Shown here: piece by piece, positions 35,104 to 45,928 of the stretch
Numbering within the stretch: the stretch's first letter is position 1
Layout: the number at the start of each line of letters is the position of its first letter
Assembly: GCF_001632365.1 (NCBI RefSeq)
Contig: NW_024468557.1
Span: 159,452 to 223,451 of the forward strand
Length of the DNA stretch: 64,000 nucleotides
Reading direction: 5' to 3'
Source: Laetiporus sulphureus 93-53
Lineage: Eukaryota; Basidiomycota; Agaricomycetes; Polyporales; Laetiporaceae
Position numbers and translations under genes: made by a program
The notes under the pieces: model-generated
Seen by the model: only the letters and a program-made list of their open reading frames with translations
What the model was told of the DNA's origin: nothing
The model's database searches: none

Positions 35104-37211
35104 TTATGATGCGGTGGCTGCCTCGCGAGCCTGACGTCGTGCTCTGCGGCGTGCTCGCCAACGAGGACCGATATGGTACGTGAAGATCATGATAGGCGAC
35201 AAGACGACACAGATGCCCGGAAGGAGTACATACGTCCATCCGGGCCCCATGGCATTGAGGATGGGGTTGATGACCGAAACCATTACTGCACCGAGGGAGC
35301 ATCGCACCATGTTGTTCTGAGAATGACATTAGGCACGTTATGACCGGGGGAGGGGCAAGGAGAGGCATACACATGCTGTTACGGCCGCACTCTGTCCCGG
35401 AACGAGGTCAACGATGAGAGTTTGCGTCACGTTCATGTTAGCTACGACGGCGTAGCCGACTAGACAGAACCTAAGTGGACGAACTGACTCGGGAAATGAT
35501 ATGCGCGTGTACCAAAAATTGACGATATTAGCGGACCGGCAATGTTGGTCCCTGCGTCTAACGTCCAGCCATAGACGATGGTCGCTACTACGAACAGGCC
35601 GAAATAAAACGGCATCAACCTCAGTCTCGCCTTTTCGATGGGAAAGTTCTCGTCCTTCGTTACGTCCTCTGGACGGACCTTCTTCTCTGGGTCCGTCTCT
35701 ATCGCGAATTTCGCGAACATCTGGTTCTTGACGCGCCTGTATTCGTAGTCGAGCACGCGGCCGGTGATGACGCCGCCGATGAGCATGCCACCGCCGATCG
35801 CGAGGAAGCATAGCCCGATGTCGGTTTCGTTGAGGAACGTGTAGCTGCTCTTGAAGAGCGTGGAGATGCTGATGGTCACAGCGTAGAAGACCGAGTAGAT
35901 CATGCCGTTGAAGAAGAGGAGAAGGAGGATGTCCGGGTAGAGGAAGAGGATGAGCGGGTTGTTGAAGCGCCGCCGCGCCGGGCGGGTGGACGGGTCCTGG
36001 GGCGTGACTTTCTGGCGGTTGCGACCAACGATGGGTATCAGAGGGTAGTAGAAGCGCGGTGGGGGGATGCTGCCGTCTCCAACGAAGGCGCGCAAAGTCT
36101 CGGGCAAAAACCTGCGAGTCGATCCAAATGAGGATGAGGCGGGGAGACACACTAGCAGTGCGGGCACTTACAAGAGTATGACAACGAAGCACACTGCAGA
36201 GGCAATCACAAGGAACCAGAAAATGGATCTGAAATGCACTTGTTAGGATTACGGACGTGTCATATATAAAAGGAACCTTGCCTCCAGCCTAGGTTTTCTG
36301 CAAGAACACCTCCCAGTACCGGGCCTACACATGGACCAACCTAAACGACACAGCTCATTAGGCTCTGCATCAGTAGTGTATATATGTGCCGACTTGCCAT
36401 GGGCCCGACGTTCCAAAAACCAAAATATGTACCGCGTTCATAAGGAGCGGCAATATCTGCAATGACCCCAGCACCTGAGGAAGACTGGTCAGTCGTGTTC
36501 AACATCGTACATGGCGCATTCCCGGACCTAACGCTACAGTGCTCGCAGACCCCGCGGCTTGGACACATCGGAGGACCATGAGTGCCCAATATGCGTCTGT
36601 TGGAATGAGTGCAAGTCCGATACAGGACAAGAAGAGAACGAGCAAGCATCCGAGAAACATGGGTCTGCGACCCCATCGGTCGGCAAGCGTTCCCCAGAAT
36701 ATAGGTGCTACAGAAAGCCACAGGTAATTGAGATATGCTTATGCAAGGACGTCACACGAGCGCACTTACAAAGACCTTGAACGATCAAGTAAACCGTCAC
36801 GGTCAGATTTATGTCTTCTGTCGATTTATGGAAGGCAGCTGCTATAGTTGGTATAGCGGGAAAGTAGATATTGGCGGTGAACGGGCTGGAGAAGAGATAG
36901 AGACATTAGCATTTCATACGAATAAATCTCGGTCACGTGCATATATACTGACCTGAACAATGAGGCAAAGGCAGCCACGGCGACGATGAACCATTTCTCG
37001 CTCGATGTGTAGATGCTGTATGCCTTGACATGATCGTGGTCCGGTGCATGGTGCCCAGCTGCCAAGAAGATCAGGAGCAATTAGGGTTTGTTGCGCCCTC
37101 CTGACCGACCAAATCCGACGCACCTTCAACACGTTCTGCGGTGTTCGAGCCGTCGGTGGAACTCCCGACCCTATGTTTCTGGGCATCATGTTCGACGCCA
37201 GGTCGTGTCAT
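35104..37211 (-). CDS. MFS transporter, DHA1 QDR/DTR type
   Basis: Spliced protein begins MTRPGVEHDAQKHRVGS and reaches AGHHAPDHDHVKAYSIYTSS through an intron with a GTGCGT donor. The first helix follows: EKWFIVAVAAFASLF. Then FTANIYFPAIPTIAAAF, TVTVYLIVQGLW, FWGTLADRWGRRPMFLGC (motif A, with GTLADRWGRRP), GAGVIADIAAPYERGTYFG, GPCVGPVLGGVLAENLGW (motif C), and FLPETLRAFVGDGSIP, the hallmark of the QDR/DTR branch. The C-terminal half has FNNPLILFLYPDILLLLFFN, GGGMLIGGVITGRVLDYEYR and ends in a basic tail WRARRRARRQAREAATAS. About eight introns. Twelve helices expected; a plasma-membrane proton antiporter for drugs, polyamines or spore-wall precursors. The substrate is not readable. Confidence 0.87.
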
Positions 37212-37708
37212 GAATGTAAAATCGCAGCAGAGCAAATGATTTGGGAGTGCGGGTTGGGCATGAGTGCGCACACGTAGGGAATTGGACAGGCTGACTGACT
37301 TATGTATGTAGAGGGAGTCGAGGGTCGAGTCCGATGGCGAATGGCAGCGTATCCGACCGTGAATGCCTTTCCTGGTATTCTGCCTGCCGAGATCGATCAA
37401 GTGCGGCATCCTTGCGAGGCGCCCATTCTGGACGAAGTTGTGGCCTCAATGGGTTCCGGTCCCAATCTGCAGCAATGAAGCAACGAGATCTCGCTAGTTC
37501 TTTTCTCAAAAACGACTTTCTGCGCATGTTCAATGAATTAAAAGACACCTCGGACGCGTTATAGATGCTTCCGCCGACAAGCGACGCATCGGAGGATATC
37601 ACGACCATGTTATTCAAGTGGTGATCAGAGCGTATCACAACAAGAACCATGATATTCGTGGACCTACACATACAATGGAAGACGCACAAAACGAAAGACA
37701 CGAGGCAC
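37212..37708. other. intergenic region, no gene seen
   Basis: About 500 bases between the start of the QDR-type transporter and the stop of CWC25, both minus strand. ORFs on the two strands (37300-37779 and 37334-37564) look like chance openings with no motif. Confidence 0.45.
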
Positions 37709-39094
37709 TCAATCAGCCTCCACCCGCATCTGGCCTCTCCCTCTCCGAATTCGTTCCTCGATGCCGCCCTCACCACCAAAGACTTTCTTCTGCTCGTGGC
37801 TGAGGAAACTTCCCATGCCCTTCGACTTCGTCCTTACGCGCTCCTCCGCCTCCGCCTCCGCCTTCTCCTGTGCCAACAATAACGTCAAACGTTCCTTTCG
37901 TTCCACGGTTAGCGTCATTGCATCCGAAGACATGGCTGCTAGACGGGCAGCACGATCTTCCGCACTATAGCCTGTTGGCTTCGAGGTCGGTGGCGGGCTC
38001 AAACGCGAGCGCTTCGAAGGCGCAGCATCGTATCGTGTGAGGCTCCTGCTCCTGCTCCTGGCCCGTTTCCGGTCATCAAGAGACTCCCTGAGTCGTCGAC
38101 GGTCGTAGGCGTTGTCGTCTGACTCGTCTGACCTCGGCCACGTGCGTACGGCCCTCCCGTCATCTCTCCTTCTTTCCTCACTTCTGCTCCGATCCCTACG
38201 GCGATACGAGTCAGGTGTGCGGCTCCTGCTTCGTCCCCGTCGACTAGGGTAGTGAATATCATCGGGAGCGCGCATATAGCTATCGCCGTATCGTGTGCGA
38301 AAGGGTGGGGGAGACAGTGACCGCCGCTCATGTGGACTAGGAGACGGCCGCGAACGAGAGTAGTGATCGCGAGCGTCTGAACGATGCCGGTCATCATACG
38401 GCGAAGCTGATCTCTCTCTATGCTTGTCTTTGTGCTTCTTCTCTTTCTTGTCCTTCTTGTCCTTCTTGTTCTTCTTGTTCTTGATGCCAGTGCGCTCCTG
38501 CATCTCTCGTAAACGCAGAGGGTTGGACATGAGTGCCTGGTATGCAGCCTGCTCCTTCTGCTTGATGGCGAACAGCGGGTCCTCACGAATCTTCGCAGCA
38601 GTATCCCTGACAGTATTTGCATACTGCGTTGCAATGAAGTTCTTGTGAGCAGCGCCAACCTGTGCTCTTGGAGTCAGTGATTGCCTTAGAGCCATTATCC
38701 GCCGAGTACGTACCTTCTCGTTCTCGTCCGCGGTCAGAATCTTGTCCACTCTTTTCTTACCAAGCAGATAGTCCTCCAGGTCGTTTGCATTCTGGTTGCT
38801 TCCCGTTGCTGGAGTCGTATACATCCATTCTAGTTTCTCCTGCCTCTTCTTCCCGGTCTGTTCCTCCTGCAATCGCTGCAATTCCTGCAACTGTCGCTCC
38901 TCCTCCTTCTCCTTGCGCAGCTGATCAAGCTTCTTCTTCTCTTCCAACTACATGGGAACAGGAGTCAGAACAATATCACAACGTATTGGTCGCACAGTAC
39001 ATACCGCTTTCTTCTCCTCCAGCCAGACCCGCTCCTGGTTCTTCAACAGGAGCGGGTGCCAGGATTTCTTCATGTTCAGATCTCCACCACCCAT
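37709..39094 (-). CDS. CWC25: pre-mRNA-splicing factor CWC25
   Basis: Start [20 protein letters not shown] at 39094, the conserved N-terminus (Cir_N type) of CWC25, continuing [10 protein letters not shown] across an intron (about 38949-39002) into coiled coil [20 protein letters not shown]. Then [33 protein letters not shown], an in-frame intron (GTACGT..CACAG, 38660-38712) and [41 protein letters not shown] long Arg/Ser/Asp-rich RS-like region follows with [13 protein letters not shown], and the end, [33 protein letters not shown], is again conserved. CWC25 binds the spliceosome just before the first transesterification and stabilises the branch helix. Nuclear, expected essential. It diverges from the voltage-sensor gene with 271 bases between starts. 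Confidence 0.93.
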
Positions 39095-39365
39095 CTTGGC
39101 TAGCTTTCAAGGAAGAAACTGTTAGAGGGGTTTGATAAGGATAGGCAGACAGAGAGAGTGCTTTCAAGTGCGAGCAAGAGTGAGATGGAAAAGGACGTGA
39201 GTGCTAGTCGGTGGGGTGGTGAGCAACAACGACCCAAATAAGCGCTCAACGTTGTTTGGCTTTGTTGTGTTTGCGTGGCCCTACTACCGCAGACCACCGC
39301 CCGCCATCGTTGCAGGTCGCGACCAACTCCGTCATTGTGCAGCACGCTGTGCACACCCTGCAGCC

Positions 39366-40335
39366 ATGTCTCGTAACGGCAACAACTCATTAGGCGACCT
39401 TGAATCTGGTGAGGTGGATCATCTATATGATGGGCCTTCCGTCCCAGCTGCACCCGCGTACGCATCAGTCGGCCTCTCCGCTCTCGCCGGCTACATAGAC
39501 TCGAGACGTTACGCGTGCTCATCGTGCCATGAAACAGGGCTACACGGTCGATATACTCCATGACTCGGGAGGAGATCGCAAAGGGTCTCGCGAACAGATT
39601 CGTGCACTCGAGGGCGTACATCGTGCTGTACCTGGCGATGGCCGCGTTGTCGGTTACGACTGTCGTGCTTAGCTTGATTTATGCATGCCCGACGCTGGCG
39701 TTCTATATCCTGGAGTTGATTATCAATGGTGCGATGATCATTGAAGTCGCGATACGTTTCGTTGCTTTTGGTAATGTGAGTCGTTACGCGTGCTGTTTCG
39801 TCGCGAGGTTGATGGAAACTCGCGTTGCAGCAATTCTGGACATCTCCTTTCAATGTGATGGACCTTGTCATTACAGCATTCTGCGTGATCACGCTCCTCG
39901 TCATCTTCTTTGCCGGTTGCGATCCTACCAGCCACAATGAAGAGCTGCTGGATACCCTTCTCCTTGTCGCCCGGAACACGCTTCAGTTCGGTAGACTCTT
40001 CATGGTGATGCGACAGTATGTAATGTTTGTTACCGGTTGAGAATGACACGCTGACCAAAGTACTACTGCTCCTCTCGTTTAGGTCTGGCCAATCTATATT
40101 CTCTCGTCCAAAACCTATTGACCTCTCCCGACGCGGTCACACAACCCTTGACATTGACATGGAAGACGATGAGCCAGAGGATGAGCTCGGGCAACCGTTA
40201 ATCCGAAACCCTGTAGTGTTCGACGCTGGAGAAGAGCGGAACCACAGCCGTCGCGCTAGTCCCTCGGACATGCCTCGCGCAGCACAGGCTGCTCAAGAAA
40301 GAGATACGGAAGACGTTTGGGCAGAGCTGGGTTGA
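39366..40335 (+). CDS. four-helix voltage-sensor-like (VSD-only) membrane protein
   Basis: Short protein of about 230 residues. Best model: exon 1 MSRNGNNSLGDLESGEV..VPAAPA joined by a GTACGC..AACAG intron to ATRSIYSMTREEIAKGLANR, then FVHSRAYIVLYLAMAALSVT (S1), FYILELIINGAMIIEVAIRF (S2, with Glu in the membrane), an intron GTGAGT..TGCAG, NQFWTSPFNVMDLVITAFC (S3, Asp), and ELLDTLLLVARNTLQFGRLF (S4, Arg at regular spacing). The last intron (GTATGT..TTTAG) leads to SGQSIFSRPKPIDL and an acidic tail. The order S1-S2-S3-S4 with charged residues and no pore helices resembles the voltage-sensing domain of ion-channel, Hv1 or VSP families. Function is unknown: it may be a proton channel, a sensor for a partner, or neither. 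Homologs are, from memory, widespread in Agaricomycetes. Confidence 0.75.
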
Positions 40336-42309
40336 TATTGAGACTAGCTTTACGGAACTTTTCATCTGGTAGATTGTGCTAACAGTAGATGTTTAAGTAA
40401 TGACTGGCTGTACCTGGACGATAATCAGTGAGTTCTTGGGCGACTGCTATGGACCTGGCTAATTGATCTGTTTAGCAATTATGTAGGAATCTGATGTCGT
40501 ATGAATGCAGAAGATCGTTTCCACTTCTTGGCCCTGACTTTGCTATTGAGCTGTCCACCATCTCGTTGAAGGCAGGCTTTCCAATGTCCTTGTGCCGTCA
40601 TTGGCGTGTAGTTCTTGCGTTTCGCGCAAATTTTATCCGGACTCGCTTCGTCTGCAGTGGCGATTGTTCGCCTACGTTGAGGTAACCTTGCTTCGCGTCC
40701 TGCGCGGGTGGCTTTTACCGTGTGCATTGCCCGATGCTCTCGTCAGGAACCTGTCTCAACTTGCCGACGGAAAAGGCTGAACATTCTGCAGTACGTGCTT
40801 CTGCCCTCTTTTTCTTCGCTTGCACTCCAGGATACCCGCGATGCCCTTTAGCTATGCGATGGCGGCCGTCATTCTGTCAAAGTGACTCTTTCGGTGCTGG
40901 AATCAAACGAATACGCTCACACTTTAGTCAGCACCGATTTTGGTCAGCTTCGCAGTATTGAAGAGAAAACAATGCCTGCCTGACCTGGACGTTACAAAAT
41001 GGTCACAGGAAAAAAGAATTCTCGCCTTCTAGCTTGGACAAGGACAATTCTCTCGGGACGTGGTAACTCCATCTGTTGTATGACGCCATGTAGCAAGAAC
41101 TTTACTCGTTGAAGACAATGCGCTTGTTCGCAACACATCACTTGGTCTTTGGGATTTCTCCGGGACCGAGCGATCCCTTATAAAGGGACTCTTCTTCAGC
41201 TCTGTAAGCCGGACCGAACGCGGTGTCTCGGCCCCGGACTACTGTTCTGCCATTATCGCCGACGTGGAAGGGGAAGCAATGCCGTAACGGCGTTCTTCTC
41301 GCAGTGAGAATGCAATGTTGTGCGAGCCGCACACTGTCGGCGGAGCAGGGCGCACAGCTGCGGTAGGAGGCGCTCGCTCGTCATCTGCCATCGACGCAAG
41401 ATACGTTAAAGGTACGTAACATTTGTCCGGCCTTCGAAAAGTCTGTTCTGATCGATCTTAGGCATTGCGACGGCAAGGGCTGGACGAGCCAGGACACGGC
41501 CACCGTCAGTCCACCAAGATTCCGCAGCGCTACAGGCCTGTGTTTGATTCCATACAGCACCGGATGGCAGAAAGTTGTCATGAGCATGCATGTATGACTG
41601 CGTCTGAGCGGAAGCGAACATTGCGCGGGACCGGATGTGATCATCTTGTACTTGAAGAGAGTATGCACGCTTCTTTCTAGAGATCCCAGATTTCGGCGAT
41701 CGTCAGAACGCCCTGGCTAGTCGCAGGAAGAGCATGCGGGTGATACGGTGGTGATACGCGACGATTGCCCTGGCTAAGCACGCTTGCATCGCCGCCGGCC
41801 TGTGTCTCACGGGCGGTTTCGTCTCATGCCCCAGTTGTTGGCGGCTCGTTGCGATCTCTCGCGTCCCATCAGGCCGCCGTGATTTGAGAGGCGTGCGTCC
41901 CTCCATGCTCGCCCCTGCCTGCAGGCACGGCATATGCAGAGGTCGAAGCAGAGAAGACCCGAGAAGGGTCTCAGGTATGCATGAATGAAGGGGAAGTTAG
42001 CCTAAATGTCAGAAGCAGTTCAAGACTGATAAGCGCTGGTGGTAACCACCGGGTGGCTCTGAGCCGCCCGCTAGCAGAGTCCTAATGCTGCCTTTCCTCG
42101 CGCGTCTTTTCCGCTGTCCTCGCTTGCGTCCTGCTGTCTTCGCTATACATGCCCTGACCGTCATCTCGCAGGTATGCCATCAGCTATTATACCCTTCCGC
42201 TCCGTTCACGCACGGTAGCTCACTCGCACTAGGCCCGGGGACCTCACTGTACATTCCCACTGCCGGAATACCATCTCGGAGACCACACACTCCTTCTCCC
42301 CTTGTCTCC
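40336..42309. other. 2 kb gene-free stretch
   Basis: The longest non-coding stretch in the window. Several ORFs of 60-95 codons occur on both strands, none with motifs, consistent codon use or splice sites that assemble into a protein. A TATAAA inside a near-palindrome TCCCTTATAAAGGGA lies near 41171. A hairpin-forming GGTGGTAACCACC occurs near 42038. It could be a long promoter/5' UTR for the following gene, a non-coding RNA, or a decayed gene; I cannot tell which. Confidence 0.45.
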
Positions 42310-45300
42310 ATGTCATCTACGCTTCTACCCTCTGTCCAAGGCAAGTCATGGTGGTTGCGATCGTCCAAACCTTCCAAGGACGCGTCCAATCCGCGATCCT
42401 CTCGTCCCTCGTCCAGCCAGTCCAACGTTAGCGAGAAAGCTGATCCGACCATGCCCTCCGGGACAGGGAAGGTGAAGGACTTGGGCTCTGGTCTCAATTT
42501 CAAGACCATAGGCACTGCGATGGGCTTAAAGTCCAGGAAGCTCCCTTCACTCGCTATCCAAGATCCCCCCGCAGTTCCTGCAGGCGTTTCTTCTCCTCTG
42601 GTCGCGCATCCCATCAGCGGTTCTAGAGAAGCTATATCCACTCTTTCCACACCCTATACCAACAACGCTATCGCTAAACCCTTCTCTACTGCACATTGCC
42701 CCGAGTGCGACGGCGATGGGAGATCAGCAAAGACCGCGTCGGAACCTCGTACCCCGTCGGATTCTACGAGGGATAGAACGTCTTATCAGCCGTCTGTTCT
42801 GACATTTTCAGAGCCGGACCCGTTTGCTGCGGGTGGTGTCATAATCCAGCAAACTCCAAATGACCCAAACAGGCTCTCTGTGTATTCCGATTCGTCACTG
42901 CTGGATCCTCACCGTAAGAGTGGTGATGTCTCGTTTTACAATCACCTATCATATGGATCATCTCCCTCTATTGCCCCCAGCCTTTCCTCCGACAGTCATT
43001 CTGGGAGAGTGGCTTCTGCAGCCCCGACACAATCCAGGTAACGTTATCTGTCGATTGTGAGTAGCTGCTTCAGCGCTAATTCAAGAACAGAAGCAGAACC
43101 AATTCCACTATGCGATGGGATGCAAGCCTTCCTCTACCGGTGTCTCATGTTGCTCAACTGCGGCAGAAATCGCCGTCGGTATCAAGCTCTTCATGCTCCA
43201 CTGTAACCCCTGGAGATGCAGCAAATCGGCTAAGTGAACCGCCTGCGGCTCAGCTACTGCATCAACGCGTGCTTAATGCCGCGTCGAGGCCGAGGGGTCA
43301 GACTATCGCTGTTGAGAGAGCTAGTCACCAGCGGCGTCCAAATACGGCTAATGCGGTTATGAGTCTCTCAGCGGCGACAACGTGTCCTCCTCTCCAACTT
43401 CGCCGGAAAGCATCCGACCTCTCCTTCGGCCTACACTCATCATCCTCCTCTACTGCGTCTTCACCTTCCCCGCTGTCGTTCATGCGGTCACGTTCATCGA
43501 CGATGAACAGTGCCCAGACGCATATATCACAGTCCTCGACACGTCCAATGGTGGTTATTCGCAAACCGTCCTCGACGAGGATGGTTATTCCGCCTCTCAA
43601 TCGCGCGCCACCCTCAGCAGAATTACCGCCGCCGCCGTTGTCACCGACGTTGTCACAAGGCACTGCCGACTCCTTTGACGACCTTTCTGCATTTCCTGAT
43701 CCACCTTCATCCAGCTCGTCCAGTATGAGCTTTGCACCGAGTATGGACCGTGAAACACCTAATATGAGTGGGGACGTAATCAATCACTTCATGCGGCAGG
43801 CTTTCGGATATTCTGGGAAACGACATAGTGGGAAAAGTAAAGCAAAGGATCGTAGCACCGGCCAGAACCATGCACAAGCCAACTCCCCCGCCTCTCTACG
43901 TGACATCGAGCTGCGTACAGCATCAATATCCTCTGCCAGCAAGTCACCACCATTTCCTCCTGTTAGCGAAGATGGATCGATCAGGAATGGCGGGGGATTA
44001 CCACGCATCTCGCAGAGGTCTCTTAAGAAGACGACCTCGCAGCAGAGCTTGGCAAATAACCGGTACTCCGCAACGAGCTTGGCATCCTCGCTAGCGTCAT
44101 CACACATGGGACATGATGATGCAGTGAACGGAAAGCACTCGAATGTCGAGTCTTCGGGTAGCAAAATACCGCGAAAACAGCGTTCATTCCATCATCCACG
44201 CCTTCCGCTCCCGCCGCTTCCTAACTTGCGCTACGCAAATTCTTCTACCTCTACAACATCCGAGTTTCCTCTGCCATCCTCCCCAGTGTCATCTGAGCAG
44301 CAGCGAAGAGGCAGCATGGCCAGCACTGGGGCCACGTCCACACGAAAGCGGTTGTTCTCTACTTCCAGCGTCAGGAAGAGCACGTCTTCACAGCCGCCCG
44401 CGAGCCCCTCGCTGTCCGGCGAGGACGATAAGCGGTCGATATACAGCGTGGAGGAGCTGCGTGCGGCTGGTCAGGTCGCCATGTCATTTGGGAATTTCGG
44501 AAACTCTCTCTCGCTGTCGACAAAAAACTCATGTGTGGCTCCTTTGTCCTATTGGGAGGAACCACATGTGCAAGGAGGCTCAAGTACCGCATTGAACTCG
44601 TCGACAAGCGACCTGGGCGGGAAGAGATTGTCGCAGGCAGAATATGTTCCACAACATATTATGTCGCCCGCGGATATGCTCGAGCTTGAGAAGCAGCTCG
44701 CGGTCGAAGCAGCAGCACAGGAGTATGATCGCAATCGAGCGCCGAAACTTGAGCTCGACACCAAGGACCTTAGCAATGCCATGATTCAGGGGAGGCAGAA
44801 GGCGGGCGGTCAGGGTTCTAAGGCGAAACCACAGCACAAAGCGTCAGCCATGTCGACAGCTACAGTGGCATTTGGCTCGGGCGACAGCTGGTCCAGAAGC
44901 TCGCCGCTCTCGCCACCATCCATTTCGAGCAGCAAATCGGCCTATAACTCTTCTAAGCCGAAGACAAGTCAGCTTGAGCCTACGCAGCCGCCTCATCGTA
45001 GCATGTCGATGTTGCAGAAAGGTTTTTCCCGATCGACTACGTCTGCACGCCCGTCGACTGCTCAGCCAAATGTGTCATCGTCCAGCTCTTCCGTTCCGGC
45101 CTTGACGCACTCACCGGAACAAGCCAACGTCAGCCTTCCTCCCCCTCCTCGAGCGCGCACGAAACCCGCCCCGTCGCGTACACAACCCACCGTGGCCGAC
45201 AAGCGGTCGAGTACGGTGCCAATCCAACCCCTTTCTCCCCCTCCTGTGCGCAAAACATCCCGCGCGCAGTCCTCTCCTATGGCGCCTGCGCGCTCAAGTC

Positions 45301-45533
45301 CGTCGTTCTCGCAGCGTCCTCCCAGTGCGTTCGATCAGCATGTCTTGCAGGGAAGGTCCATTATGAGGAAGCCGTCCTTTTTGGACATCGAGGATGAGGC
45401 CGAGGTTGCGTCGGATAGTTCAGTGGAAAAGGAGGTTGAGACGTTCATCACGGATGACAACTTCCTTGATATGGAGAGGGGCAAGGATTCATTTGACACG
45501 ATTCGGAGCTCCGACAGTATGCTTTATGTTTAG
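42310..45533 (+). CDS. large Ser/Pro-rich unknown protein
   Basis: Two exons, 42310 to about 43038 and 43091-45533, joined by GTAACG..GAACAG (QSR then SRTNSTMRWD). The protein, about 1050 residues, is almost entirely disordered and rich in Ser, Pro, Thr and Arg. Islands that look conserved are GKSWWLRSSKPSK at the start, TGKVKDLGSGLNFKTIGTAM, LSVYSDSSLLD, GDVINHFMRQAFGYSG, RSIYSVEELRAAGQVAMSFG, and SPADMLELEKQLAVEAAAQE with EYDRNRAPKLELDTKDL. The C-terminus is acidic (EKEVETFITDDNFLDMERGK). No domain recognised. Many SPxx and RxxS sites suggest phospho-regulation. An upstream in-frame ATG at 42085 would add 75 residues of different composition; I prefer 42310 (MSSTLLPS). Confidence 0.75.
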
Positions 45534-45928
45534 TCATGGCAACGTAGGTGGGATTCTTATCGTTCATATGTATTGTTCTTTATTGCTACTTTACGTGCAT
45601 CGTGTTTGCTTAGTTACCGTGCTGTCGAAGCTCGTACTTAGATCGTACCACCCATTAAGGATTGCATCGTTCTCTCTCGCTTGCCGCTAGTATCTCCGCA
45701 CTGCTCATGTAATTTTCGTCCAACCTAGGTATGAATCGAGAAAACTCGCGAGCCGAATGGACATCCGACATGCAAGAACTAGCAAAGACTAAGTGTGCAA
45801 ACTAAAATCAATATCCGCCTACCATATCAACGAACCGGACCCGAAGCGTGAGGAATAGTAGTCATATAATGTACGATACAGATGGGTTTGGTATATCAGG
45901 ATGTGGATGTCTTCTGATGGATGAGCGG
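45534..45928. other. convergent 3' regions, no gene
   Basis: About 395 bases between the stops of the Ser/Pro-rich protein gene (plus) and SLA2 (minus). T-rich after 45534 as in a 3' UTR; nothing else is seen. Confidence 0.5.

Noticed and set aside
37300..37779. 159-codon minus-strand ORF between the transporter and CWC25
   Set aside because: Overlaps the CWC25 3' end in another frame and shows no domain or splice sites.
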